A DNA stretch of 64,000 nucleotides. It comes from Mycteria americana (lineage: Eukaryota > Chordata > Aves > Ciconiiformes > Ciconiidae). Location of the stretch: NCBI RefSeq assembly GCF_035582795.1, contig NC_134366.1, positions 694,501 to 758,500 of the forward strand, read 5' to 3'. The notes under the pieces were generated by a model that was not told the origin of the DNA, searched no databases, and was given only the letters and a program-made list of their open reading frames with translations. The position numbers were made by a program, and so were the translations under genes. How positions within the stretch are numbered: the stretch's first letter is position 1; every line of letters starts with the position of its first letter. Shown here piece after piece: positions 20,455 through 31,284 of this stretch.

Positions 20455-23400
20455 TTAAACGGGCGCCGCCGGCATCGGCAGCTGGTCCCCGCAGGGGTAC
20501 GGCCTCTCCCGCCGCACGTGGATCCTCTGGTGCACGTTGAGGTGGTAGTGCCGCTTGAACGTCTTCTGGCACACGCCGCACTGGTAGGGCCGCTCGCCCG
20601 TGTGGGTCCGGTGGTGGCGGACAAACTCAGAGGCCCAAGTGAAGCTGCGGTTGCAGCAGGGACAGAGGATGAGGTGGTGGTTAGTGTGCTGGTGCAGGAT
20701 CAGAAAGCTCTGGCTGGAGAAGTTCTCCATGCATTCGTTGCACGTATACATAATTTTCCCCGGCGACAGCGGGTATCCCTTGGGGCTGCGCTTCCCCCAC
20801 ACCGTGCCGCAGTCCCCGCTCGGGGCTAGGGGCTGGGCGGCCGGGCACGGGGCCTGGCTGGAGCACTCCTCCGCCTCCAAGGGCTGGCAGAACCCTTTGG
20901 ACGTCCGGGCCTGTAGGTGACGTTGGATTTTCTTCTTGGACATGAAGGTCCGGTCGCAGTGCGTGCAGATGTAGGGCACCCAGTTGCTGTGGCTCCGCTG
21001 GTGGATGACGAGGTTGATCTTCAGCAGAAAGCTTTTCCTGCACACGGGGCAGGAATAGAATTTCTCCCGGGTGGAGTTTCGCTGGCAGGCAGCAGTCCGG
21101 CCCACGCAGGAGCCCTCCACGGGCTCTCCCGGGGCGGCGACCGCGCAGCTGGGATCTGCCCGTGCCGTTGCTCTGCAGGCTTCTGGTATCGCCTCCCTCC
21201 CCGGCTCTTTGGGAAGGTCTGCTGCCGGACCCTGGCCACCGTTCCCCGAATCTTTCACGTCCTCTTCCAGACCCTTCGAGGGCATGTCAGGCACTGCCGG
21301 CTTCTCCGCAGCGACCTCCTCCGGCGGTACCTCCGTTGGGATCCCCACCTCCGCATCTGCTGGAAATTTTTCAGAACCCGAACATCACTCTTCCACGCGG
21401 TTTTGAGGACAAGGCAGAAACGGCAAGAGCCTTTCCTCCCGCCCCCGCCTCGCCTCCCACACCCTCCCCAGCCAGCAGCCAGCACAAATCTCGGCCCCGT
21501 TCTCCCCTTCTAGCTCAGCGTCTTCACACCCGGACTGCTACAGCTCATCCCTGCCGACACCCCAAGGGCGGTTTGAGATGACAAATGTCACTTAGGCAGG
21601 ATGGGGGGAAGTCTAACAGAAACACCGGGGCTCGTCCTTGGAAGCAAATGGACGGGGTGGGCTGGGTCACACCACGCCATGCCTCGTCCTTTACGTTTCA
21701 AGGCTGGCAGCAGGATTTACTGCCAGAATCCTTTCTCAGCCTGAATCGTGTAAAACCCTGTCCTGAAAGCCCCAGGCCCAGAGAGCGCCCTGCGCAAACC
21801 TCCTGCTGCTCTCTGAGCATGCCGGCGCTCCTCGAGGCTGCCGGCCCCGCCAAGGAGGGATGAAGGGCTCTGTCCCAGTACCTGCTGCGGGGGGAGGCGA
21901 TGGAGACCGGTTCAGATTCACCGCTTCACGGCAACACGTGGAGAGAGGGTAGGAAGGGGAGGGGGTCGGCTGGCTGAGATCTGCTGGGACAGCGGTGGCT
22001 TTGTGAGGGACACGTGCTGCGAAGGCAAGAGGAGCGATGATGAGACTGGGTGAGATACAGCCAGGCGGGGGCCCAGGATCCCTCCCAGCAGCTGGGTTTG
22101 CCAGCCACTCACGTGCACTGCAGTTCACTGTGACCGCCAGGCTCCTGCTCTCCTCCGGGTCCCTGCAGTCCCCCTCACAAGACTCCTTTGTCTTCACCTC
22201 CAGCAGACCATCATCCTCGCTCGCACAGCTTGGGCGGTCCGGCTCTGGGGAGGAGAAGGGCACTCGGCTTTACCGGCAGCCAGCTGGGAGCTCAGAGGAG
22301 CACGCACAGGGGCGGGCGTCCCCCCCTCCCAGGCCCTCAGGGCACCAGGATCTGTGCAGCACACAGCAGCTGCTGGGTCAGGGGAGGGTTTGCAGGCTAT
22401 CGGTGAGTCCCAGCACACGTTCCCTGGGTCCTCTCCCAGCACAGACTGTCCACAGCCATCACGGCAGATGCCTCAATCCCTGTGGCTGAGGGCAGGGACT
22501 GCAATCGTTCCGGTAAGCGGCCAGGAGCCAGGATCCCGGCACAGAAGAAACTCGGTGTCACGCACCTACGGCTGGCTCCAAGGACACATCTGCTCCCTCC
22601 AGGCCGGACTCCGCCGGCGTGCACGGCTCTTCTCCTCTTTCGATCCGAGATAAGAGTTCAGGCTTGGATAGGGCACAGTCTGTTCAAGGGCAAGACAGAC
22701 ATCAGAGGCAAGATGCGACAGCGTCTTTGCGGGTGCACCCACAGCCTGTCAACACAGAGTCAGTCCCAGCCCAGAAAAACTTCACCACCAACCGGGGCAG
22801 CGTCGGTGCTGGCACACGGGGAGTTACGGACACAGACAGGGACCAGCAGGCAGCACTTCTAGGGGGGAATCTGAAAAGCACCCTCTGGCATGTCTGACAA
22901 CCCCCCCCCCGGCAACAACGGCAAGAAAATCCATCCCTGCTCTGTGTGGGGGAAATCCCTGCTACAGAAACCCCCTGTTCTCCCAGAAATTCACCTTACA
23001 GGTAGGAAAATACCCTGAAGCACAGGAAGAGAATTGTAAGGCTCTTGATATAACGTTAGCGCGGGTATACCTCCCCGCAGCTCCGTAGCCTGCCTCACTA
23101 CCTGTCCCTGCTCCAAACCACCACATACCGGTACTGCTGCTCCTCACCAGCCAGGAGCTCGGCCAGCCCGAGCGCGCAGCGCTGGGTGAGGACGAACGGC
23201 TGACTCGCCCCACTGCGACAAGAGGCACTGCCACGAGTTCCCTGCCCTGCTCTGGGATTACGCTCACTCCTCGCCTCCTTCCTCAGCGCTTTTGCTCTGG
23301 CTTCTCGGGCTGCGCTTGCAGAGGAGTCCCATGGCAAGAGGGGGCGGCCCTGGCTGGGAAGTCCAGGCCCCTGCTCCATCATCTGAGCACTGGAAAGAAT

Positions 23401-24801
23401 TAATTACGAGCACGAGGTCCTGGCTGGGCTAAGCGGGGTGTCATAGAATCATTTAGGATGGAAAAAACCTTTAAGATCATCGAGTCCAACCAGACTTTTT
23501 GGAAAGCTCATTTCCAGAAGCACCCCAAACGCCGCCCCATGAGATCTTCTCCCCTGCCTAGCTCTCCCCCTGCGGCCAGGGAGTGCGACCAGCCTTGGTC
23601 CCCACGCCAGGACAAACAGACGGCACGCTGACAGGAAACCACACGAGGATCTAGACAGACGTGGAAGAAGGAATTTCTGTGATGAAAAGAGGGAATTTCT
23701 GTGATGACAAGCCCGGGAGCTCAGTGTACCTGTTCTCCAAGAGGAGAAGACACCGAGCACTTACTACCCCCTCCTGCGTGTACCTGCAACCTCCGACCGC
23801 TGCCAGAGGGGACAGGGAATTGAGAGGATCATTTGAGGGCTGGAGACCCCAGTGAAACGCAAAGAGGCAGAAAAGTAACCCCAAGAGAGCTCCCTGGGCA
23901 GCGACGGCAGCTGCCAAACCAGTGCAAACAGAGCCTACACAGGGACACCAGCATCTCATAGTTGCTCTCCATCACGGTCCTGTACAGCTCCTTCTGCCCA
24001 TCGTCCAGGCTTGCCCACTCCTGCCTGCTGAAGTGCACCGCGACGTCCTCGAAAGTCACCGGCACCTGGGAGCACAGCGGCTGGGCTGTAGGAGGGGGTA
24101 GCTCCCGCCCAAACAGCTCCCAGCCCCTCAAACATCACCCCCCAGCCCTTCAAACATCACCCCCCAGCCCTTCAACAGCCCAAAAAGCAGCTCCCCAAAA
24201 GCCCCCATAAGGAGTTCTACATGCTCCCTCCCAACCCTCACAAAGCCCCCCCCAACCGGCTCCCAGCCCCCCAGCAGCCCCATAAGCAGCCCACCGGATT
24301 GACCCACAGTCTCCTAAAAGCCACCTCAGCCCCCTCAGCCACCCCCAAGCAGCTCCCAGCCCCTCAACGGCCCCACAAGCGACCCCCAGGCTCACTCGCA
24401 GCCCCCTCAACCTCCCAGCAGCCCCCTCCGCGGCCCCACAGGCTCACCCCCAGCCCCCAAGCCACCCCTCAGCCCCACAAGGGCCCCGTAAGTGACCCCC
24501 CCAGGCCCGCTTCCAGCCCCCAGCGCCCCCCAACAGCCCCCTAAGCGGCCCCACGGCTGACTACCAGCCCCCAGCCCCCCCCTCAGCCCTACAGCGGCCC
24601 CACAAGCGACCCCCCCCCCCCCCCCGGCTCACCCCCTGCCCCCCGCGAGCGGTCCCCAGGCTCATCCCGCGCCCCCCGGCCCCCCGACCCGCTCCATACC
24701 GCGGGGAGCTGCAGCGCCCAGGGGGGCCCGTCCCGCAGCGCCGCCTCCGCCCGCTTCAGCCGCCGCTCCAGCGCCTCGAGGCGGCCGCGCAGCTCCGCCA
24801 T
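20455..24801 (-). CDS. short coiled coil / variant KRAB / C2H2 zinc-finger protein (5 finger units)
   Basis: Minus-strand exons: 24801-24700, 24065-23939 (KRAB), 22679-22566, 22244-22113 and 21359-20455, giving 459 residues in frame. Exon 1 encodes a short charged helix ([20 protein letters not shown]); the SLWTVV domain of the paralogues is absent. The KRAB box starts [17 protein letters not shown] and is well kept, but has LDDGQ for LDEWQ and MES for MLE. The next exon has [19 protein letters not shown], the common post-KRAB motif. Another carries acidic [17 protein letters not shown]. Fingers lie at about 262-282, 290-310, 365-386, 391-411 and 419-439. The second ends in HLQAR, so its last zinc-binding His is lost. 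The ZNF exon acceptor is a tandem CAGCAG (21359, or 21356 three nt later). The KRAB donor is T|GTAGGC instead of the usual G|GTAAG. Confidence 0.86.
22915..23440. other. intron sequence with nothing recognised
   Basis: This part of the intron between the KRAB exon and the first linker exon of the minus-strand gene shows no exon with splice sites, no domain and no repeat that I can name. Confidence 0.3.
23441..23500 (-). mobile_element. CR1 LINE 3'-end fragment (short)
   Basis: The plus strand reads TCATAGAATCATTTAGGATG and then CTTTAAGATCATCGAGTCCA, the 3' terminal part of a CR1 element on the minus strand. It lies in the same orientation as the host gene, in the intron after its KRAB exon. 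Similarity fades after about 60 bp. Confidence 0.85.
24130..24640. repeat. low-complexity CAGCCCC-rich tract in intron 1
   Basis: Repeated CCCCAGCCC, CCCCACAAGCGACCCCC and TCAAACATCACCCCCCAGCC units make a degenerate tandem array, with a run of about 14 C near 24612-24625. It fills intron 1 of the minus-strand gene starting at 24801. It has no coding content. Confidence 0.75.
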
Positions 24802-24913
24802 GGCCCCCGCCGCAGCCGCGGGGACGGGCGAGGCCAGGGCAGCCCGCGCCGCCGCCCCCGGCCCGCCCTCCCGCCGCCAAGACGGGCGCTACCGCCGCCC
24901 GCTGCGCCACACA

Positions 24914-24927
24914 GCGCCCCCTGCCGG
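24914..24927 (-). promoter_or_regulatory. CTCF-like core motif upstream of the gene starting at 24801
   Basis: GCGCCCCCTGCCGG on the plus strand, i.e. CCGGCAGGGGGCGC in the sense of the minus-strand gene, about 115 bp upstream of its ATG. The flanking bases CACAGCGCCCCCTG are shared with 19819-19830. Confidence 0.5.
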
Positions 24928-25233
24928 CCAGGCGGCGCCGCGCACCGCCCTCCCCCCGGTGCCCTGCGGGAGGGGGCGGGGGTGGGGGGGGGGGGTGTCG
25001 GCGGCCGCCGCCCGGTGTCACCCCGGGGCGGGCCCTCCCCGGTGGCCACCGCGCTTTCGGGGTCACCGGCGGGAAAACGGCGCCGTGGGGGGCTTCGGGG
25101 GATTTCCTGCCAGCTGGCTGCCCCCTCAAATCAGCCACTTCTCGGTGATCGATAGCTGTCAATCACTCCCGCCGCGCGGCGCTGCGGGCCGCCGGCCGGC
25201 AAGGGGGCGCTGTTGCGAGCGGCGGCGGCAGCG

Positions 25234-25247
25234 GCGCCCCCTGGCGG
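25234..25247 (-). promoter_or_regulatory. CTCF-like core motif in the bidirectional promoter
   Basis: GCGCCCCCTGGCGG, an exact reverse complement of the 4161 motif, lies about 100 bp upstream of the likely first-exon donor of the plus-strand gene. A weaker plus-oriented match lies 35 bp to its left, so the two could form a divergent pair. Confidence 0.45.
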
Positions 25248-25672
25248 CGAGGTCAGGCCGCCGCACCCGGTGCGGCTCAGGAGGCGGCTCCGGCCACGGC
25301 GCGGTGGGACCGGAGCGGCGGCGGCGGCGGCGGGTACGCGGCGGTGAGCGGCCCGGGGCGGCGGCGAGGGCGCCCGGCGGGGAAGGGCCGGGCTCGGCGG
25401 CCGCACACGGGAGGGAAGGGCCGGGCCCGGCCCGGCCCGGCGCGCCGGGGCCTCACGTGCGGGGAAGGGCCGGGCTCGGTGTGCTGTGACCCCGGGCGGG
25501 AGGGGAGGCCGGGGCCGGCGTCCCGCGGCCGGGACGGGGCGCTCCTGACCCGGCTCCCTGCCGCCCCCCAGCAGCGAGCGGCCCCGGAGGAGGCCCGGCG
25601 GCGGTGGGCCCCGTGCTGCCTGGCCCTGGGCTCTGTCTCTCCCCGCCGGCGCGGCCGGGCAGAGGAGCGGGA

Positions 25673-28600
25673 ATGGAGACCCCGCACCCGACGAGCTTCT
25701 GCTTCCCTGCGGCTCCCCCGCCGGCACCGGGCAAAGCCCCGAGGCCGAGCGGCACCAGCATCTCGCTGTGGACGGTGGTGGCGGCCGTGCAGGCGGTGGA
25801 GCGGAGCGTGGACGCCCACGCCTCGCGGCTGCTCAACCTGGAGCGCCGGACGGTGACCACCGAGAAGAAATACTTCGACTGCGAGAAAACAGTGGTGGAT
25901 TTCGGGAACCAGCTGGAGAGCAAGCTGGCCGTGCTGGGCACCCTCATCCAGGAGTACGGGCAGCTCCAGCGGCGCCTGGAGAACATGGAGAACCTGCTGA
26001 AGAACAGGAACTTCTGGATCCTGCAGCTGCCCCCCGGGGGCGAGGTCCCCAAGGTAACAAATGGCTCGTTAAGGGCTCTGGGGGGGACACAGCGGGGTGG
26101 CCGGCTCCGCCGAGCTCCAACGCTCCTCGCCTGCACCCGGCGGCCGGCTCCCGGGAGGCCTGAAGCGCTCACAGAACCCGGCGGGAACGGCGTAGCTTGT
26201 AGTCGCTTTGGTCGCCTGCTGTAGGTGAGCGTTGAGCAGGGAGCGGTTGCTCAGACGGGTGTTTCGGTTCGGCTCTGTCTCGCTGCAGAAGGACAGAGTG
26301 TGGCGTTCCGCGAGGAAGGGTAGCTTCTCTCCCACACCCAGCTCCACAAACTGCCTGGGCGATGGGGTCAGGGTCTGCGCCCCAGGAGGTAGCGATATTG
26401 TGGAATTCAGAATTCACCCTTAGTTCTCCAAGAATTAGCACAAAGGAACAAAGCTCTTCAGGCTGAAGAGCCAAGTCGTGCTCTCTTTGTGCCCCAAGGC
26501 GGGGTTTTTTTCCTCCTTTCAGTACCTGCTACACAGCAGCAGTAAGAAATAGAAACGAGGACGTTTTCCAAGGATATTTTGTTGGCTCCAGGTTCCAGAC
26601 CCGGTGCCGAGTGTGTCACGTTTGCAATTTCAGGCCCCGGTGGCATTCGAAAACAACACCGCTTATTTTTCTGCGCAAGAGTGGGAGAATCTGGAGGAAT
26701 GGCAGAGGGAGCTGTACAAAAACGTGCTGAGAGGGAAGAACGAATCTCTGATCTCTCTGGGTAAGTATCGCTTGTTCAGTCAGCGATCGGCGCTTCCAGG
26801 CTAACTCCATTTTGGGGACTTTTTTCCCACACCTGGGAAGCAGATTTGTAGAAACACGGAGAAGTCGGTGCCTGTTGCTGAGGGCAGCGTAGAGCGCAGC
26901 GCGCGTCACATCCTCCGTCCCAGCGCTCGCTGGGTGTGGGCGCTGGCTGTGGTCACCTCCATGTCACAGCCCGCTCCCCGCGGTGCCTGACGCCAGCACA
27001 GCCCGCAGGCCCCTTCCCTTGTTCTGCGGGGTTTTTCCCCGCTGGGATGGGGCTGGCTGCCAGCGGCGGAAGCCGCCATCTCCCGGTGGGCCGTGCAGAG
27101 GGCTCTCTGCGCTGTCAAGCGGTGTGTTGTGGCTGGTGGAACTGGTTTCAGGAGCGCAGCTGAGTGTTGCTCCCCGTGGACACTGCGGACATTTGGATGC
27201 AGCCTGGAAACCTCCGTATCGCTGTTCCTCAACAGATTACGCAATCTCCAAACCTGAGCTCCTGTCCCAGCTTCAGAGAGGAGAAGCGCCCTGCAGTGTG
27301 GATAAGGCAGCCTCAGGAGAGATCCCAGCAGAACCAAGTGCAGGCAAGAGATGATTTACAACTTTATTCTCGGGCGTAACGTTTGCGTGGTGTTGTCACC
27401 AGACAGAGGACGTCACGAGGTGATAGTCCTGACTTGCTACAGAGGGAACCTCTCAGATCTCGGGAGGAGCGGGTTCAGGGCGAGTAACAGAGTGTTAGTA
27501 AAAAACGTAACGGGTTTGATCTTTCCCATTGGCAGAGTCTCTCCTGTTTAGACTTGATGCAAACAGCCAGGAGAGCAGAGAAGGAGCGCAGTACCCAACG
27601 GGCCAGGAAAGCCTGGAGGGAAGAACAATGCTGGCTGAACCCGGGCCAGGTGAGCATTGTTCTGAAAGGGTGTGCTTGGACACACGGGCGGGGAGGACAC
27701 ACTCCTGAAAGGGCGGGTAAAGGGGAAACCACTTCTCTGCAGGGTGGAGTAAAGCTCCTAGAAGTAGGAACAGGAGATACTGGAGAGAGGCTGTATGTGA
27801 AAGCAAGGTAGCTGGCAGCAAACCTCCTGGGCAAAGGAAGAGCCGAGCGGTGCTGTGATAACCAGTAAAGGAGTTTCCTCTTTCCATCAACAGACTACGG
27901 CATTCCAGAGCCGAGCTTTGCGGGCGTTGTGAAGCAAGAGGAAGAGCTGTGTGCGGAGGAGCGGGGAGCCACAGAGGATGCAGAGTTTACAGAGCTCAGT
28001 GTGGGTGAGTTCCGAGCAATCCCGCAGTGTGCTGTGCAGCTGGAGATGCGGGGAGTCCCCGATGTTCCCGCTGTGGGACAGCATATGCCGAGACGTGGGG
28101 ACTGAGGAGAGGCAGTGGGGAAAGAGCAAGAACCACGCTGAGGTTAGGAAAGCGGGCAGAAAGTGTATGGATCGGTTTAGTAGTAGGAAAATTAAAGTGC
28201 TGGGTAGATAAGACACTGCAGATGAGGAGATAGGCATCCCTGAAATAAATCAACCAGAATACAAGGAATCCTTAGGAAGGAAGTCAAGAACAATTCTCAA
28301 GGTCTTCTCCAAAGATGATGTCATGCCAAAGTATCTGGGGAACTGAGTGACTTTCTGCTCACTCGGTCTTGAAAGGAACGCAGTAGGCAGGGACGCGGTC
28401 CAGAGCAGAGGAGCGAGGTGGAGAGTTTCTGTCTCAGGAGAGACTGAACGCAGCAGGACTCCTTGGCCTGAGGAAGGTGTGGCAGAGAGGGGGATACAAC
28501 ACGGGTCTGTGCCTGGGTGAGCGGGGCGCAGCAGGAGCTGAAGGAATGAACCTTCGCTCTTTCTCACTGTCTGGGATCCAGGGAGCACCCGGTGAAATGA

Positions 28601-31078
28601 GCAGGCGTTTGCTTGAAACCAAGCAGGGCAAAGTCTGTTATCGTACGTGTGCGAGCTGTAGAACCTGCTGCCACGGAGCACAGCAAAGGCTGAAAGCAAA
28701 GCGGTTTTAGAAGGGGTTTGGGCAAATTCCCAGATGGAATGTCACCTCCGGCTCCCATCCTGCTGCAGGGAGGCCGTCCCCAGCGTTCGGCAAGGCCATG
28801 GCTGCTGCAGAGCACAGCTCCTCCCTGCAGCCCCTGGGCTTTTCGGCGCCCAGCCCGGAACACTCCACTTCCTCTTGTGGGTCCCGTCTCACACCCTCCA
28901 GAGCACATCTGCTGCTCTTCTCCAGGAATTTCTTCTGCTTGGTGTCTGCATCCTCAAAAGAGGGAGCTGTGCTCCAGAGCAGTGCCTCGATGGCTACGTA
29001 GAGGCTAGGGAAGTCACCAGTGAGCCGGGGTGGCTCTGTTATTCCCAGTCACAATTTACTCAATTAGTAGACCGTCCTCAGCTCACCAGTCACTTCCTCA
29101 CCCTCAGTCCTGGTCTCTGTTTATTCTTCTGACACCTCAGAGGTGTCAGTGGGGCTTGCTCAGTTGTTGATGGTATTTGCCCTGCTGTGAGTAAATCTTA
29201 GACGCTTTTTCTCATGCCCCTTGTGTCATGTTGTCACCTCTCTGCTGGCAGTCACTGCACAGCACTAGTGAACTGGGGAGTGACACTCTCTAGACAGGAG
29301 GCTGATCCCTGCTTAGATTTTGCCCTTACACTGTCAACAACTTTCAAAGTGGTTGTGTGTTAGCAGTTTCCATCCTTGACCTTTGGTTGATTTTCCACCA
29401 AGGGGTCGTATTCATACCCAGGTCAACTGAAATGAAACGTTCAGGTAGGAATAAGAGTCAAGAGAAAGTTTGAGACAGGTTAAAACCCCAGGCACCTAGC
29501 TCAGAGATAAAAAGCAATTAACCCTCCGAGACAATGTCCTTGTACTGCCTCAGTGTGGACTACAGAGGAGGCTTCCTCGTTACATACGTATCCTGAGCAG
29601 TAGCAGGCATGTCTCGAGTCAAAAGCAGCCAGTGTTTGTGTCCCCTTTCAAGAAGGGGGCTACACAGGTGGGTCACCACGTCCTGGGAGGAGAGGGAAGG
29701 TGGATCTCAGGGAATGAGCTGGTGCTCTCTGAAGAGTGAGAAATACCGAGTCATTGGTGTGGGGAGGGAGGCAGACGTGCTGAGGAGGGAAGCAAAGGGC
29801 TGCCCCAGGTCCATGAGATCTTAGCCCTTAGGAGAAGGAAGGTGGCTGGAGATTATTTTGGAAACTGAAGTCTGCTATGTTGGAAGGCAGCACTTCCCTC
29901 TGCCCCCTCCCTCACGGTTTCTCACACTCGCTGCTCAGCCAGCTGAAAGGGAAACATTCCTGTGCTTTTCACTCATCTTTCGGTCTTTCAGCTCACTGTT
30001 GGTCTGTGAGTACAGCTGCCTTTCACCCTCCCTGTGTAAGACCGGCCTGTGTGATTCACGGGTGGTGGGGGAAGGAGTGGGGGGGATTTCAGAAGCTCTT
30101 GTGTCTCAGACCAGTGAATGTCCCCTTTGTTGTTCTTTGTCAGTTCCAGCAGATGAGGTGATAACGTTCAAAATAGAGCAGCTGGACTCTGAGGAATGCT
30201 CCCAAAGCTCAGAGCCCCCCATGACTTTATCCAGGGAGTCGGAGGAGCTGGTTTTCCAGGGTCCCAGCGAGGCGCTGCCCTTTGATAGTCAGTACAGCTC
30301 TCCTGTGCAGCAGGGAAACCAGAGCATGAGTAGAATGGTGCCATCCACTCCGGGGGAAGAGGGTCTTGGCGAAAGCAATGCTGTCACTTTCTATGGGCAA
30401 AACTGTCCCAACAAGAGACCTCACTCATGTACTGCATGTGGGAAGGGCTTCTGTCTGAAGAAGATGCTGATGACTCACCAGGAGAGCCACAGCACACAGT
30501 GCAGCAGTGAGCACGCTGGAGACAAAGAGAGTTTCCTCCATCAGCAGCACCAGCAGACCCACATGGAAGACAAGACCCACGTAGAAGAGAGGACCCACGT
30601 GGAAGGCAGGACTCGTGTGGCCGTGGAGAGGTTCAAGCAGAACCAGAATGCAAAAGCCCATGCCAGCGTCCCAGCCACGGACAAGGCGTACGGCAATCCC
30701 AGGTGCATGAAAAGCGTCAACACCAATGGCAGCTGCAAGCCAGGTCAGAGGGGCCACCCACGGGGGAGGCCTTACAAGTGCGACAAGTGTCAGGAGTGCT
30801 TCTCCCAAAAGAAAACCCTCATCATCCACCGGCGTACGCACTCGGGCCGGAGCGGAGGGGTCCTTTGGTGCTCATACTGTGGGAAGACCTTCAGCCACCC
30901 CTCCAATCTGATCCGGCATCAGAGGATCCACACGGGGGAGAGGCCATACCAATGCAACGAGTGCCCAAAGCGCTTCACCCAGAAGCAGCACCTCCTCCAG
31001 CATGAGAAGATCCACCTGCGCGAGAGGAACTGTGTAGTCACTCAGAGCGTGAGGAAGGCACCACTGCACAGCTTCTAG
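25673..31078 (+). CDS. DUF3669 / variant KRAB / C2H2 zinc-finger protein (4 fingers)
   Basis: Exons: 25673-26053 (start codon inside this exon; no MxxxGPAQ micro-exon seen), 26634-26760 (KRAB), 27236-27343, 27536-27649, 27894-28004 and 30144-31078, giving 591 residues in frame. Residues about 29-127 are the full [16 protein letters not shown] domain with [14 protein letters not shown]. The KRAB starts [19 protein letters not shown] is lost and VLRG replaces MLE. Linker exons carry [17 protein letters not shown], an acidic stretch and VVKQEEELC (SUMO consensus). The last exon has C2H2 fingers at about 376-396, 493-513, 523-543 and 551-571. Between fingers 1 and 2 is a finger relic without cysteines (HQQHQQTH) and a short repeat [19 protein letters not shown]. 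The intron after 27343 begins with GC (CAG|GCAAGA), a GC-AG intron. An AATAAA follows at 31279. Confidence 0.88.
28560..28790 (+). mobile_element. possible ancient CR1/L3-like LINE relic
   Basis: The words AGAACCTGCTGCCACGGAGC, then GTTTTAGAAGGGGTTTGGGC and AAATTCCCAGATGGAAT resemble a stretch widely repeated in amniotes near the 3' end of old CR1/L3-type elements. The match is from memory and diverged. It lies in the long last intron of the gene at 25673-31078. Confidence 0.3.
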
Positions 31079-31278
31079 GCTGTGCAGGCTCACAGCCCCC
31101 GGAAGAGGGAGGAGAGGAGAGGAGAGAGTCTGCTGCTCAGTGTTAAAGGCTCTCTGACAATTTATCCCAAAGATCCAAGCAAAGTAGAATTAGGATCCAC
31201 GTTGGCACCACTGCCCTTTTTTTCATGGTGGTGATGGTATGCCACAGTACCTCATAGTCTGCCCAGAAATCTCTCCAG

Positions 31279-31284
31279 AATAAA
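31279..31284 (+). terminator. polyadenylation signal AATAAA
   Basis: A canonical hexamer (CCAGAATAAAAGTGTTTTGG) about 200 bp after the stop codon at 31078, followed by a GT-rich stretch. It fits the end of the plus-strand zinc-finger gene. Confidence 0.6.

Larger units (their letters stand above)
24802..25672. promoter_or_regulatory. bidirectional CpG-island promoter between divergent zinc-finger genes
   Basis: The starts of the minus-strand gene (24801) and the plus-strand gene (coding from 25673) are 871 bp apart, head to head, in dense CpG sequence. A probable non-coding first exon of the plus gene ends at a GCGGCG|GTGAGC donor near 25343. Its second exon begins at an acceptor near 25571. 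CTCF-like cores are at 24914-24927 and 25234-25247, with a weaker GGCAAGGGGGCGCTG at about 25198. No TATA box is seen. Confidence 0.65.
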
